Of a stretch of 64,000 nt of DNA, positions 45,981 to 58,812 are shown one piece after another. Both the position numbers and the translations under genes were made by a program. The stretch comes from Aphrophora alni (Eukaryota > Arthropoda > Insecta > Hemiptera > Aphrophoridae), in NCBI GenBank assembly GCA_963513935.1, contig OY740770.1, positions 89,650,198 to 89,714,197 on the forward strand, written 5' to 3'. Within the stretch, counting starts at the first letter, position 1. Every line of letters begins with the position of its first letter. The notes under the pieces were generated by a model. That model was not told the DNA's origin. It saw nothing but the letters and a program-made list of their open reading frames with translations, and did no database searches.

Positions 45981-47129
45981 TGTAGTATTTTTAAAATACA
46001 TTTATTGTTGAAGGCCTGGTCCAGTTTGCATAGCCCTTGATAATTTTAATAGTAAAGAAACAACTTTGATTCTAAAAGGGTTATATTAATTTTAAGGTTT
46101 TGAACGGCTCTGCTTTGAATAAGGTTATAGTAAAGATAGATCTGACAGTTATCCGATTACATAGATATTTTAATAAAATAGCTAAATTTTAATTATGAAC
46201 ATAATTTTATTGTTTTAACTAAAATATAATCTTTTAAAATTATGTTCATGACTTCAATCTTTGAAAAAAAGATACATAATATGATAACATTCTGTTTTGA
46301 ACAACCCACATCTTCAAAAGATGTAAACAAACATAGAATGGAGGTAACCCTTTCCCCCATGCTATAGAATGCATTGAGGTATTTTATTATTCATTCAAAG
46401 TATCTCTCCATGGCCGGGGTATAATTTCTTATTTCATGGCGCACCTTCTCCTATACCCTCACTTGCATTACACGACATGATATTATTAACATTTCAAGTT
46501 ACTGCAGTAACCAAAACCACATGAGAAAAAAATACACCAAAAAGCATATAAGTCGAACTATTTTAGATAATTAAAATTTATTTACCATTTTTGTTCTTAA
46601 TATAATTTTTCAAAGGATATCATTCATCACAGAATAACTAACGCCTTATAAATTCTAATATCTCACAATAATGCTAAAGTCATTTCGATACAATGCTGTG
46701 TGTCGAACAAATTACATTAATAGTTGATAAACATGTGGATGAAACTCATATTGATTTGAATTGTTGTTTTGTGTTATATAGTTTTATCACTTTCAATGTA
46801 ATTTGTTTAAATTAAGAAATTAATATCGATATACAATTTTTTCGTTTATAAGTCATTTACTTTTACACCCTTACGTTTAAATTTACTCATAAAATTTAGA
46901 GCCATCCCATTTAAACATTTTATCATTTCTTTATAATATATAAATGATACAAACTTTTCACAAATTACTATAACAAAACCTATCAAATATATTTGACTCC
47001 TATTAACATAATGATGTGTATAATGTCTTACATATTTAATGATTCATTATCTCATACACTAATAGGCCTAATTGTGTAGGTGAAACCTTGGTTTGAAAGT
47101 TATATTCTTTACGATCCATTTATTGAAAA
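45981..47129. other. AT-rich non-coding stretch
   Basis: No gene was recognised. A slightly GC-richer patch at 46320-46480 has no coding frame or repeat partner that I could identify. Confidence 0.4.
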
Positions 47130-47877
47130 TAATATAACATATGGTTATTTAATCGTAACGATATTACATGAATGTCATTAATTTATTTACATGGCTATAT
47201 GTAATATGCTCTGTTATCATTTACCAAAGTGCTGTGGAACATCGCATACTTGTGATTGTACTAAATGACAAACTAATTTCAACACGTTTTGTGATATTTA
47301 TTCAACAATATCGAACAATTGAAGCTGACATAACAAAATTTAAATATCTCTTGCTGTATTTTCTCAATTGTATAGCATCTAATTAAACATTATTATATTT
47401 TATTAAAAAGTATTATTAAGGGGGCTCATGACAAAATTATTAAGAAACTATATGCAGTTTGCGACACTTATAAAAAAAAAAATTTCAAACATATTTTGGT
47501 ATACTCTACACAATTACTAATAGAATTTAGTAAGGTAGATTAGATTCAAAAAATATTTATATTAGCTAAGCTTAAATCATTGAAAATAAAGATAAACACA
47601 CACGTGCGCACTTTACTTCATTCACTTCTTCACACTTTTACGAGAATTCATCTGAAATAAAGGTACCTAACAGTATAACCAGCAAGTAATATATAATTAT
47701 TAACTAAAAATTATTTTAAAAGGGACTTTTAAATCAGAATATGTGAACAAAGTACGATTTTCCGATAAAATATATTAACTTTACCTAATACATTCAATAA
47801 CTTGAAATAATAATTGATTAATAAATGAATATTGAGATAAAGCCGTAATACTCTTACCTCTAAAAGTTACTGTGTAA

Positions 47878-47941
<64 letters not shown>

Positions 47942-48512
47942 GTTTGTTATTAGAACAATGATATTTGTTTTATTGTGTGATGGAGAATTGAATAATAACC
48001 TAAAAATATTATATAAATGATGAGAATATGAAACGAAATATAAAAAATTATAATAAAACGATTCTAACTGTCATTAAAGACAAGCAAAAGTAGATATTTT
48101 TAGCTAGAGACTGAATAAATGCCACTAATAAATAAGGAAGACATTCTAGATAGAAAATTTGGAATTAACATGATAATTTGATCCCATTAAGAGATGCGAC
48201 AAACACCTTTTTACGTGTCACTGAAAATAAGCGAACGTGATTCTTGAAATAGGTTTGGACACTTTGAACATATCCGTTAAATTGATCCCATAAACTGTCT
48301 TGTTCTTTTTCTTGTTTTCTACATTACTAGCAAAACTCTGTTGTGTGTTATCATTTAAGAAATAAACCAATATATTACACCAACAATTTATCGAAGGCGC
48401 TTGAATCAACTGTAAATGATAAAAGAGAATATGACATATCACACCATGTAAGTAAGGTATTGACATGCATGTAAGATCATAACGATTAAATAACTACATG
48501 TTACATTGATTT
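47130..48512. repeat. Large inverted repeat (arms about 150 bp, about 1.1 kb apart)
   Basis: The left arm (about 47130-47270) pairs with the reverse complement of the right arm (about 48350-48512). Shared blocks include GTTATTTAATCGT, TTACATGNATGTCA, TTACATGG, TATCATTTAC and TAAATGA. Similarity by eye is about 75-80%. The space between holds AT-rich sequence and a (TA)n tract. This could be a decayed foldback or MITE-like element, or two head-to-head copies of one repeat. Apparent open frames on each arm are not conserved. Confidence 0.55.
47883..47938. repeat. (TA)n microsatellite inside the inverted repeat
   Basis: About 28 TA units. Confidence 0.9.
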
Positions 48513-48520
48513 GTTTTTGA

Positions 48521-48754
48521 TCACCCGATTTATCTCCTATAGACAACTTTCCTTGGCGTTATCTCAAAATCAATGTCTACGAAACTAAACTGAGAAACCT
48601 TGACGATCATAAAGCCATATCATTGATTGATAATGAAGATAAAATACGACCTCTCATGATAAGTAAAGTAGTTAACAAATATTATGTTGAATTGGTGCAA
48701 TGTCAAACAGTAAATATAAAGCAATTTGAACATTTATTGTTGAATATTATGTAG
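48521..48754 (+). pseudogene. Tc1/mariner-type transposase, C-terminal relic
   Basis: An uninterrupted frame of 77 codons ends at TAG 48752-48754. It starts SPDLSPIDNFPWRYLKINVY, a decayed form of SPDLSPLDFFLWGYLKNKVY, and retains the Asp at the third catalytic position. It then runs through LRNLDDHKA to a C-terminal QFEHLL, the usual end of these proteins (GGHFEHLL). No upstream half was found; the fragment begins where the right arm of the inverted repeat ends. Confidence 0.7.
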
Positions 48755-49194
48755 TTATTTGTATGTTACACCAGATTTACTTTAAAGGTGATTTCACTTC
48801 AAATTCGTTATTTTGTTTTTCTCAGTCATTTATTTTTAGTTATAACTGTTTTGAATTTAAATAAATTATTTAAGAAATAAACATCTTATTATGTTTTGGC
48901 TTCAAACTTTTTTTTCAGTCTGATGTTGTTATTTCATTGCTCTAGAAGTGTAGTTGACAATGTTTAAAACGTAATTACAATTAGTTTTATATAATAACAT
49001 ATTAAAAGGAAACTTTAATGTTGTAAAAGAAATATAGTGTGTTTTCTTTGATTACTTTTACCCAAGATTTTCGTTATCCCTCATTTGATTGACAATAACT
49101 TAAAAACGAAAATGTACATTCAAAAATGTGTTTGACCATAGTTTCTTTCATCAAATAATAAATTAAAGTCACCTTTCAAACGACTACCTTTCCA

Positions 49195-49378
49195 TTTAAA
49201 TAATGAATTGCATTCAAGATGGCGGATCCAAGATGGTTGACAGAAATTTCAACTCATCGAAAATATTTATTTTATTTTTTTTATAGCTGGTATAACTGAA
49301 TTTATTTCTATTTTAAAATACTCCTAATATTTTGATATTATTTTGTTATTAGACTTTTAAAACACCCCGAATATATAT
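49195..49378. mobile_element. Possible terminus of a decayed Tc1/mariner-type element
   Basis: GACTTTTAAAACACCCCGAA at 49351-49370 resembles inverted-repeat ends of arthropod mariner-like elements. An AAGATGG repeat pair near 49217 is of a kind often seen just inside such elements. It lies about 600 bp downstream of the transposase relic ending at 48754, but no matching opposite end was found, so the link is tentative. Confidence 0.25.
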
Positions 49379-52079
49379 TAGGCATTCAGATATGTAAACA
49401 AATGTGATATTATGGCAATATAATGAAATATTTGAATTTAATATAAGCGCAAATATTTATTTATATTCAGGGTTTGCAAAGTGTAACTCTTTCAGATATA
49501 GTGCAAAGTCACAACACTTATAATAAATGATATTTAAATAGAGACATTTTCGAGTATGCTAACAATTCATAATGATTTGCACACATAATTTACACATTTT
49601 GTATTTATGGATAAAGACTAGAATTTTACATTCTATCTTCATTATGTTAATATAAATGTCACTCTCTTTAATATATTTTTTAATTTTATTAAATTAGTAA
49701 AATAATTTAACGAATAGAAATATAACATGAAAGTTTAACCTATTAATGAATCACCTTAGTTGTAAATTCCGTCTTTGTTACAAATTTCTCAATATTACAG
49801 AATGTTTTTCTTATTGTACGATATAGATGGATTTCTATCTAAGCTTTATTTATCTTTGGATACAAAATATTTTCGATGCATATATTTATTAAGAATGAAA
49901 GTCGTGTATAATAATAATTATATTTAAGATTTCATACCAATACCGTCCAAAATATATTCCAATGAGTGTACATACATTATAAAGAATGTATCAATTAGTG
50001 TATCATCTTGAAACGTGATACATATAATAATATTTGATTCCAAGCGGGACCTTAAGATATTGAATACGTATCACTAGATATAGAGGGGATAGTAACGAGT
50101 GTATGACAAGACCTTCATAATAATTATTTACACAAAATAAATATCCATTTATGAATATTTTGTGAAAAAGAGAGAGAAATAAATAAGGGTAACGCAAGCG
50201 CACACACACTTATATATAATATAATTCAACTATCTTCATTGATTAGAAAAAGAGAATGTACAAAGACATAAGAAATAAACACTAACTAATATCAGCCGTG
50301 TGTTCCCCAATACTGTTATTTTCACAATAATGATGGTACATACATAACTAAATAAGTCACCGATACAGTCAATGGTATCAGTAGTACTAAAACGGAATTT
50401 TCATTGGATCGTCACTGCCTACCACAAAATATATCATAATAGTTCTGTCACCTAGTACCCTTTCTATTGATAGCTTTCTTGAGTCAGGATGTAAAAGATC
50501 AATATACATAGTCTAGAATTGCAGAACAAAGAATACTCACCTAGAGGTCTTTTAAAACGACAAGAATTGTATTTTTTTTTTGAAAAGACAAAATAGATGG
50601 GATCATAAAACAAACTGTAGATGAACACGTCGCTTAATACCACAAGTGGACAAAACATGCAGTAATTTATAAACTCAACTGAGTTCTAATCTTACACACT
50701 AGATTTTAAAAAAATACTTGAAATGATTTAAGTTTATAGATGACGTTAAGTATTTATACATCGAATATTGTAGAACTACATTACCGGGAGTAGAAATTAT
50801 GCGAAAATTAGAATGATTTAATTACTAGAGAGAGAATACAAATGAAAATCTATTAAATTGGTTTAACAAGATTGTTAAAAACCTAAGAGAAAGGATAAAT
50901 GAGACAAAAAATATAAGTGAAAAATGAAAACGAGATAAATTATATTACGTAAATAAGACTTGCATGTTTAGAATTTCGCGACAGAATTGGGATTTTCTGA
51001 CGAATAAAATTTTTTTTTTTTTATATATATATATATAGGTTGAGATCCATATTCTCTAGGAATTTCTGACACCTACGGTTTTCCAGTAGTTATTAACATG
51101 TTCTTTACGAAAAGAAGAAAATGAATATTCACACGTGTTTTGTGAAAGCCAAACAACAAATATTCTATTTTCGTATTTACTGTTTAAAATTGTTTTAACC
51201 ACATTTTTAATTATATAGTAAAACTGTTATTATTATTATTATTTTTTCAAATCGGAAATTCTAAATATAATTAATTACATTTTTATAAAGGCACTGCAAA
51301 TGGGGAAACGAAAATTCGCTAAATGTTTATAAAAATATACTAAATTTGTATATATTAATGGGTATAAAACATATTTTTTAGATATAACAAAAACACAGCA
51401 ATGAAAAATGTTATTTTAACGGAATAATCGTATGTAATTTCGTAGTGATAAATTTTAATTGTACGTAGAATATTAATATTACTAAATATGATACAAAAAG
51501 TAATTTTTCTATTTATATATGAAAAAGTATTTGCTAAAATCATTTTTGAAATGATTTTGAGTAATATTAAAATATTTACTTAATTCTACGTTCGACTATA
51601 GAAATATACATTCTTAGTTAATTCATGATAATACTAAATACAATAATGTCATAAGTTACAAACAAGTCTAATCCTGGTAAACAGATAAAAATGTATTTTA
51701 GTCTAGACCTTTTAGGAACAAATTTTCTTATTAAATTATTATTATTATTATTTACGAAATCAAATAATACCCAATATAACTGAAATTTTATTAAATATAT
51801 AACTAGAATTATTTTGTTGTTTTTGTATTTTTATTTCTCCAACTTTGTCATAATACACTAAATCAATTCAGACCAGTGTGCAGATAAACAAAAACTGATT
51901 CTGTTAAATGTAAAATTTATATTCAAAACCAAAAACATTATGTTTAGTAGTGTGATTACTTTTAGAAATAATTTTTTAATTAAAGTAAAGTTATGTGTGT
52001 AAATTTAGAGCAATATTACAAAATAGTTTCACACCAGGAATGTTGATATTGGTGATAAAAAAAAAATGATTAAAGGACA

Positions 52080-52085
<6 letters not shown>

Positions 52086-52160
<75 letters not shown>
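52086..52160. repeat. (TA)n microsatellite
   Basis: About 37 TA units. Confidence 0.9.
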
Positions 52161-53807
52161 GATTTTTTCAGACAAAACTAGTAACTTTATTAAAACGGGT
52201 TTTTTTAATCTTAAAAATCAAGTTAATTTCCAGTCTTTCTTAGGTTTTTTTTTTTTTTTCTTTTTTTTTTTCTTTTCTTTTCATAATAACATTTACCACT
52301 CATTCTGCAGTTTTTATAATAAAACACAACACGAAATTCAGAATGGTGAAGAATTCCTATTAATATATTTTACATAATTAGAAATATATTTGATATAAAA
52401 AATTAGTATAGCTTATGCCACTTAATACCTGAATCGTCCATGCATTTCCTGACATGATAAGTAGTATTTTAGTATTATTTTCATCACTGTGCAGCACCGA
52501 CACATTGTTGTTAGTCGATTTTAAAATATCGTTTTGTATGTATTTAAGGGTCGGTGAATTTAGTTTCATTAATATCTACTTTTAAATTGTTAGCTTAATG
52601 ATATTCAAATTCATGAATATAAAATTTAGCATATATTGAAGAATTTCACATTGAATTACCGAAATAATGTTTTAACAATATTTTGTATGGCAGTAATTTG
52701 AAAGGGGTTTAACGTGAGTTGGTGGGTAGCAAACAATACTATACGGTTCAATAAATGTATAACTGTACATTGACAACATCTGACACACAACATCATTTTT
52801 ACCTACGCTTACATAAATCTACTAGGTTTTAAATGATGATTGCTGCACGTTTCATGTTACGTAGCCTAATATGAGTAGCTAATTGTGAGCAACAATATAT
52901 ATCATCTAATTACTACAACTTAGAAAACAAACCATTATTATAATATAAAGATTATTCTCAACAATGTATTAAGACTGTAAAGGGCAAGCAATTTGAAGTT
53001 CATTAATATTCAGAAGCTATTCTATGTTCCCTGTGCAGCTATAAAGTTTACCCTTCTTACAACCCATCCTACTTGTTAATGTTTTACACTCAGGTATTTT
53101 CAGTGAACGCATAAAGATTAAATTTTTTTCTCTTTCTTGCATTATGAAATTCATCATATTAACATTAAATAATAATATTTGAAAGTAAATTTAAAACATG
53201 TGCGTGTTTAAACATTGCGTTATAATTACATACAACTATTTAGAATAAAAGGGTATTGTTATCCGTGCCAACATTCGACTCTTATGGGAGATGAGTTTGT
53301 TTAAAAATATCAACGTGCTGACTCCAGTTAAATAAAACTATGTGATTTTTGTGTATCTTTAAAAGAAAATATGTTTTAAATAATTCGGAATATCGACCAA
53401 AATATATAATTAAATCAAGGTAAATTTTGTGTTGGAATTCAATGTATACAATATATAAATGCTACGTATATATATTCCTTTAGACGTAAAATCAAATTTT
53501 GAGAAAATAAATGGTTTAATTTTTTTTTTTTATAAAACTGTAATTGTTTATGAATTAATGTGATCTCTTTAAAATTTTCATAACTATGTTTTTCTTTAAA
53601 AAAAACAAACTATATAAACAATTAATTATAAATGAAATATAAACCTAATCTACATATATTAATATTGTTACTAGATTCTAATACTCTATTAGCTCAGACG
53701 ATAATTTTAGTTATTAATATTCTATATCTGCTTTTTATACGACCTCTATTCTAGCTATATGACGCAAAGTTTAACGAAATTTAATAAATTATTGAAAAAA
53801 TATACAG

Positions 53808-53811
<4 letters not shown>

Positions 53812-53870
<59 letters not shown>
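53812..53870. repeat. (TA)n microsatellite
   Basis: About 29 TA units. Confidence 0.9.
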
Positions 53871-53874
<4 letters not shown>

Positions 53875-54506
53875 CATATAATCATTAATAAATAACTTTC
53901 CGAAATTTTATTTTTACAATACAAATATTTATTAATTATTAAAATCTATTATTGGTTTAATATAGTATAAATGAAATCTTTGCAAGTAGAAAAATGTAAT
54001 TTATGCTATTTTGCTATATTGTCATATCTTTATGTGATAAGTAAAATTATGTTTATCAATTACAATTTTGAAATATATCGATACGAAATTTGAGCAACAA
54101 ATTAGATCAAGATATTACAAAACGTTATATTATTAACATGTATTAAAAATGAGAAGAAATTTTATATAATGCGTTTTTAGATAAAATATATAAATTTCAT
54201 ATGAACATATTTAATCAAATATTTTAAGAGAGTTCAAACAATATCATATAATATTACAAGGAAAATAACTTTCAAAACTGTTTGATAAATATGTAAATGT
54301 AGGAATTAGTTTTTTTTTTCTCGTGGAATATAGTTTCACCTTCTAGAGCTTCGTTTTTTTAAAGAAACAATATGGAAGCTTAAGTTGAAAAAATAGGACA
54401 TCAAGTAAAACAGGATTTTTTTTTCTTTCTACATTTACGATATAGTTCATACAATATAGGGATCAAATTACTAATAATTTTTTTTCTAATAAGTCCTAGT
54501 AAAACT

Positions 54507-54534
54507 AAAAAAAAAAAAAAAAAAAAAAAAAAAA
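54507..54534. repeat. Poly(A) tract
   Basis: About 28 A residues. No adjacent retroposed body was recognised. Confidence 0.85.
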
Positions 54535-55710
54535 CAAATAAACAAAATAAAAAGTAACAACCAATGTCGTGTCCTTCGTTTACCAATATACCACAATATG
54601 TGGTTTAGGTTAGACTAAATGCGATAATAAAAGTATGAGCACTCAAGATCGTCGTACTTCATCAAAGTTATTGAAGTTCATAAAAATATTGGTTTAATGA
54701 CTTTGTAATAGTTTTTTTTTACGTAAAAAGCAAACGATTTTTGTATTAAATGTTTTAAAATTTTAAATAATAAATCTTAGATAAATTAATATAGACATAT
54801 ATTGTTTTAAATTCCGTTTTGAAATAAACAAATAATTACATTTGTATTTTGTTAATAATTGGTTGGAATTTATGGCATATTTTAAAGGTTAATATAGTTT
54901 TGGGTAGCGGAATGTTGTGTTGGAATTTGTATGGGTTTGACCTTATATAATTCTATTAGAGCAATTGATAGTGTTATACAGGAAAATAAATATACATATA
55001 TAAATAAAGGTGTGAAAACATTTAACGCCATCTATAACGTAGGCCCATACACATGACAGCAGACACTTTAAGGAAAAAATACTAATTTAAGGTTGTTAAA
55101 CATTGATAAACCTAATTAATATTAATGTTAACTGTACTAATACCGTGATTAGAGAGTTATTAACAACCATTAGTTTCAACATATTACTTATATAGAAAAG
55201 AAGGAAATTAAGTCAATATTATTATTTATGTTCCTATCCTTTCTATTTTCTTATGAACATATATTTTCACGTTTTTTTTATTACACGCTATAACGTGTGT
55301 TTGGAATTTATATTTTTGCCTATTATATCATCATCGTGTCAAGTAAGTTAGTGATATAAGTTTTAACAATAAAAAATTATGATACATCCATATACGCAAA
55401 TTTAATATATTCTTATGCTATGGAGTCGTAGAACACTGTATGTTGTCATCAAAGTGGGATACTACTATTACAGAAAATAATGTACTTTATAGGTTCACGT
55501 GACTTTTAAGGAATGCTGGGTATAGGCTAGCTTCTTACTATTGCAAGGTACTTTGACATTCGACATATAAATAATTGTTTACAATATTTTATAAAAAAAT
55601 TATTACAGTAACATTACAAAGTAAATAAAGGTTTTCAATAATAATATATGACATTCCACACCTTACACAAATACCGCATATTTTAGTTATTGTTAAAGCA
55701 GTGTATATAA

Positions 55711-55812
55711 ATCTATATAAAATTTGTGAAATTTCTAATGTTTTTATTACTTCTATTTTCTATTGTAAACTTACGGAAGCGATTATTAAAGGGTAAATGT
55801 ATACAAAAAGTG

Positions 55813-55843
<31 letters not shown>

Positions 55844-56036
55844 AAAAATAAATAAAAAATAAAAATCCTTTAAAAGACGTCCAACAAACTTTATATAAAA
55901 TGTGTGAAATTTCTATAGTTTTTAATATTTATATTTACAATGGTAAACTTACGGAAGCGAATATTAAAGGGTAAATGTGTACAAAGAGTGCATATTTGAA
56001 ACAAATATATTAAAAACGTCCAACAAACTCTATATA
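55711..56036. repeat. Tandem duplication, period about 178 bp
   Basis: TTACGGAAGCGA followed by TATTAAAGGGTAAATGT occurs at 55771 and again at 55949. Both are preceded by a GTGAAATTTCTA block and followed by CGTCCAACAAAC (about 55878 and 56017). The copies differ by an AT-rich insertion of about 40 bp in the first (AATAATAATAATAA region). Confidence 0.75.
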
Positions 56037-56039
56037 CAC

Positions 56040-57156
56040 ATACACTCAATATTCTTTAATCGATGTTAGAGTGCCATGGATTTTTGAATTGATAAAGACT
56101 AGATTCTCAGAAGAAACTTAAAAACTATTACGGCTTGATAGAAAAACTTTTTGTTTTATGATATAAAATACTTTGACAAAGTTCAAGGTCAAATCTTTTC
56201 TTCCAAAAAATACTTTTATTTTTATTCTTAATGTATAGTGTATATATGTGGAATGGAGTGAAGTATCTACTACAAAACAATTAAATTCAAGCAAATAAGT
56301 TTAGTATTACAAACTAATAGAATATAAACTTTATTTTTAATTTTTTGAATTAAATAATTATTGATGTATTTTGGTGACTTCGAAACTTCTTTAAGACCAG
56401 TGAGTTTAATTGCTATGTTAAAGGATATTTTATTTTAATATGTGTTATATAATATTATATATATTGTGGGAGTTATTAATGGTTGAAGTCAATATTTGTA
56501 GTATTAGTTTATAATGTAATACAGTTGTAAAAGTTTTAAAACTAAAGAAAATATTTTACATATTTATTTGGTTTACATACTTTGTCAAATGTAATTCAAT
56601 TTCTTATATATTGTACATCTGTTTCGATTAAACAGATAGCATCCTTAGTCGTAGCATCTTTACACAAAAAACACATTCATTGACATATAAAATTCCTTAA
56701 GAGGTTGGTATTTATTACAATAGTACTAGACACAATTGTACTATAAGTAGAAGGAAATGGCTACATTGAGGAAATAATTTTGATTTAATTTTAAGAAATA
56801 CAAATCTGGTGTGCAATTTCATATGTTTATAAATATCGGCGTAGTCAATATGTTTTTGTGTTAAGTGTGCCACTCCTAATGATACCTTTTGTTAAGGCTA
56901 ATCAGCTGTAGGAATAAATAATAAATTTAACTACTTTTCACTTGGTATGGAAATCAATTTAAATTAGTAGTTCGAACGGCCTTATGAAAATAATTAGTAA
57001 ATAATAAATACATATTTGTATTCAATTTTAAAAACATTTCAAAAAATATAAATATAAAATAGTAGTAGTACAAATATTGACAATATTATTCCATTAGAAT
57101 AATACTGAAATAAAATAAACACCTAATTTGTTATTTTGTTTGTCTTCACGATATAA

Positions 57157-57218
<62 letters not shown>

Positions 57219-57516
57219 TCAATTAATTGTTATCTTTCAGATTGTTCTATTTATCTGTTAAATAAGTAAGCTAATCTATGTTACATGTCTTTTGTGTAAA
57301 TGGTTAACTTGATTTTGATCAAAAGTAAAATAATTTGCAGGTTAATCGAAATTCTAATTCTTCTCATTTAAACATGTTACCATACCTTGTTCTAAAATTA
57401 AACTTCTAAAGATCTCCTCCTTAATTCTTAATTAATTGATAATTATGGAAAAAATATATATTTAAGTTGGCCAACTGTAGTAAAGTCTTATTAATATATA
57501 TTAGTAAAAAAGAAAA
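56040..57516. other. AT-rich non-coding stretch
   Basis: No gene was recognised. A (TA)n tract of about 28 units lies at 57159-57214. Confidence 0.45.
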
Positions 57517-58760
57517 AATATTAATTAGTATTGACGTCAATTCAATTTAGAAAAAATAATTCCTTTGGGGTCGTGAGGTTCGAAAATGAATGCGTATCCC
57601 ATCCAATTTCAATTTACTTTTACTTTTTTATTTTAATGAGAAGAAAATAATTATGTTTTGTTTTACAGAAAAATTAATAAAGCATCATTCAAACAAAATT
57701 CACTTCAAGTTCTCAATTAACTGAAATACACAGAACAATTTCTTCCTTTTGGTTTTACCTTTGCTTTTTTTTACTAGGTGAAATGTGCTTCGGTTTTGTC
57801 TGGACTAGAAGTTACAGCATGAACTTAACTTATATATCGTGCATGAACCAGCCAAAAGCTGTGGAACATATACATGTTGGAATTAGTTAAAGAACAGAAA
57901 CCTTTTTACAAGTTTAAATACTTCTGTTGTAGTTTCATAAGCAATATATTTTTCTGTAACTAAGCTTTAAAAATGCAATTACCTTGAAAACAAAATGTTA
58001 TTTGTGCTAAACAAGTTATTGAATGACTTTACTTTATAAAAACTAGAAACGAAAAGAGATGCTTTTCGTTTTAAAAGACAGTTTGAATTTAAACTCGTAC
58101 AATTTACAGACATATTAAAATTTAGTTGTATTTAAATCTAATGATTTTTAATCGGTGATTTGACTTTATAATAACTAAAAATAAAAAAAAGAAATGCTAT
58201 TAGTTTTTCTTTCAGGAGATTATTTAAATTTATACTTTTTTAAAAAAAATTACAAACATCCTAAAGTTTACTTATAATCAAAAACAGATTTCAAAATTTA
58301 GATTTATAAATAGAATACATATTTTAACATAGTTAACTCAATAAAATTTAAACAGTAATCTTTTTTGTCTGGTTCGGAAGTGATGCAGGCTTGGAAAGCG
58401 AACATGAAGAATGCAGATGCGTTTTATTAAATTTAGAAGAGAAAAACGGCTCACATTTTAGTGGCAACTGAATTTAGTATTGCACGCCTTTTATTTAAGA
58501 AAGAAAACTCAACATGATAAATGTTAAAGGTAAAAAAAAAAAAAATTAGCAAACTTCTCTCACAAATGGGTTCAATTCAAATTTAACTGAGACTGGTTCC
58601 CTTATCTCGAAGTACAGATACAGGCCTCGAGGAAAGTAGATAGCATGATGCTGATTTCAGAGTTGTACACCAGGTTGCAGCAGCTGACGGCCGCACTTTA
58701 AGAAATATTAAAAGAGAGATTTCGTAGGCCGCTCCAGTACCTTTTATTCCTAAACTCATT
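57517..58760. mobile_element. Diverged relative of the LTR-like insertion at 18.3-20.2 kb
   Basis: The best matching block is TTGACGTCAATT, then ATTTAGAAAA, a GAGGTT and CGAAA block and a CATCC-type block at 57531-57605. It parallels 18963-19040 in order and orientation. Weaker similarity appears near the far end: CAGGTTGCAGCAGCTGACGG near 58671 against CAGGTGGCAGCATCTGTCAAG near 20132. Termini were not identified. If correct, this is an older LTR of the same broad family. Confidence 0.35.
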
Positions 58761-58812
58761 ACTGCAAACCGTTTGGGATCATTCACTTTGCTACTTTAAG
58801 TTCTAAAAGAAA

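Larger units (their letters stand above)
49380..55700. other. AT-rich non-coding stretch with TA and A/T tracts
   Basis: No gene is supported. Tracts include (TA)n at 52086-52160 and 53812-53870, and poly(A) at 54507-54534. The short frames are low-complexity and none shows a recognisable motif. Confidence 0.4.
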
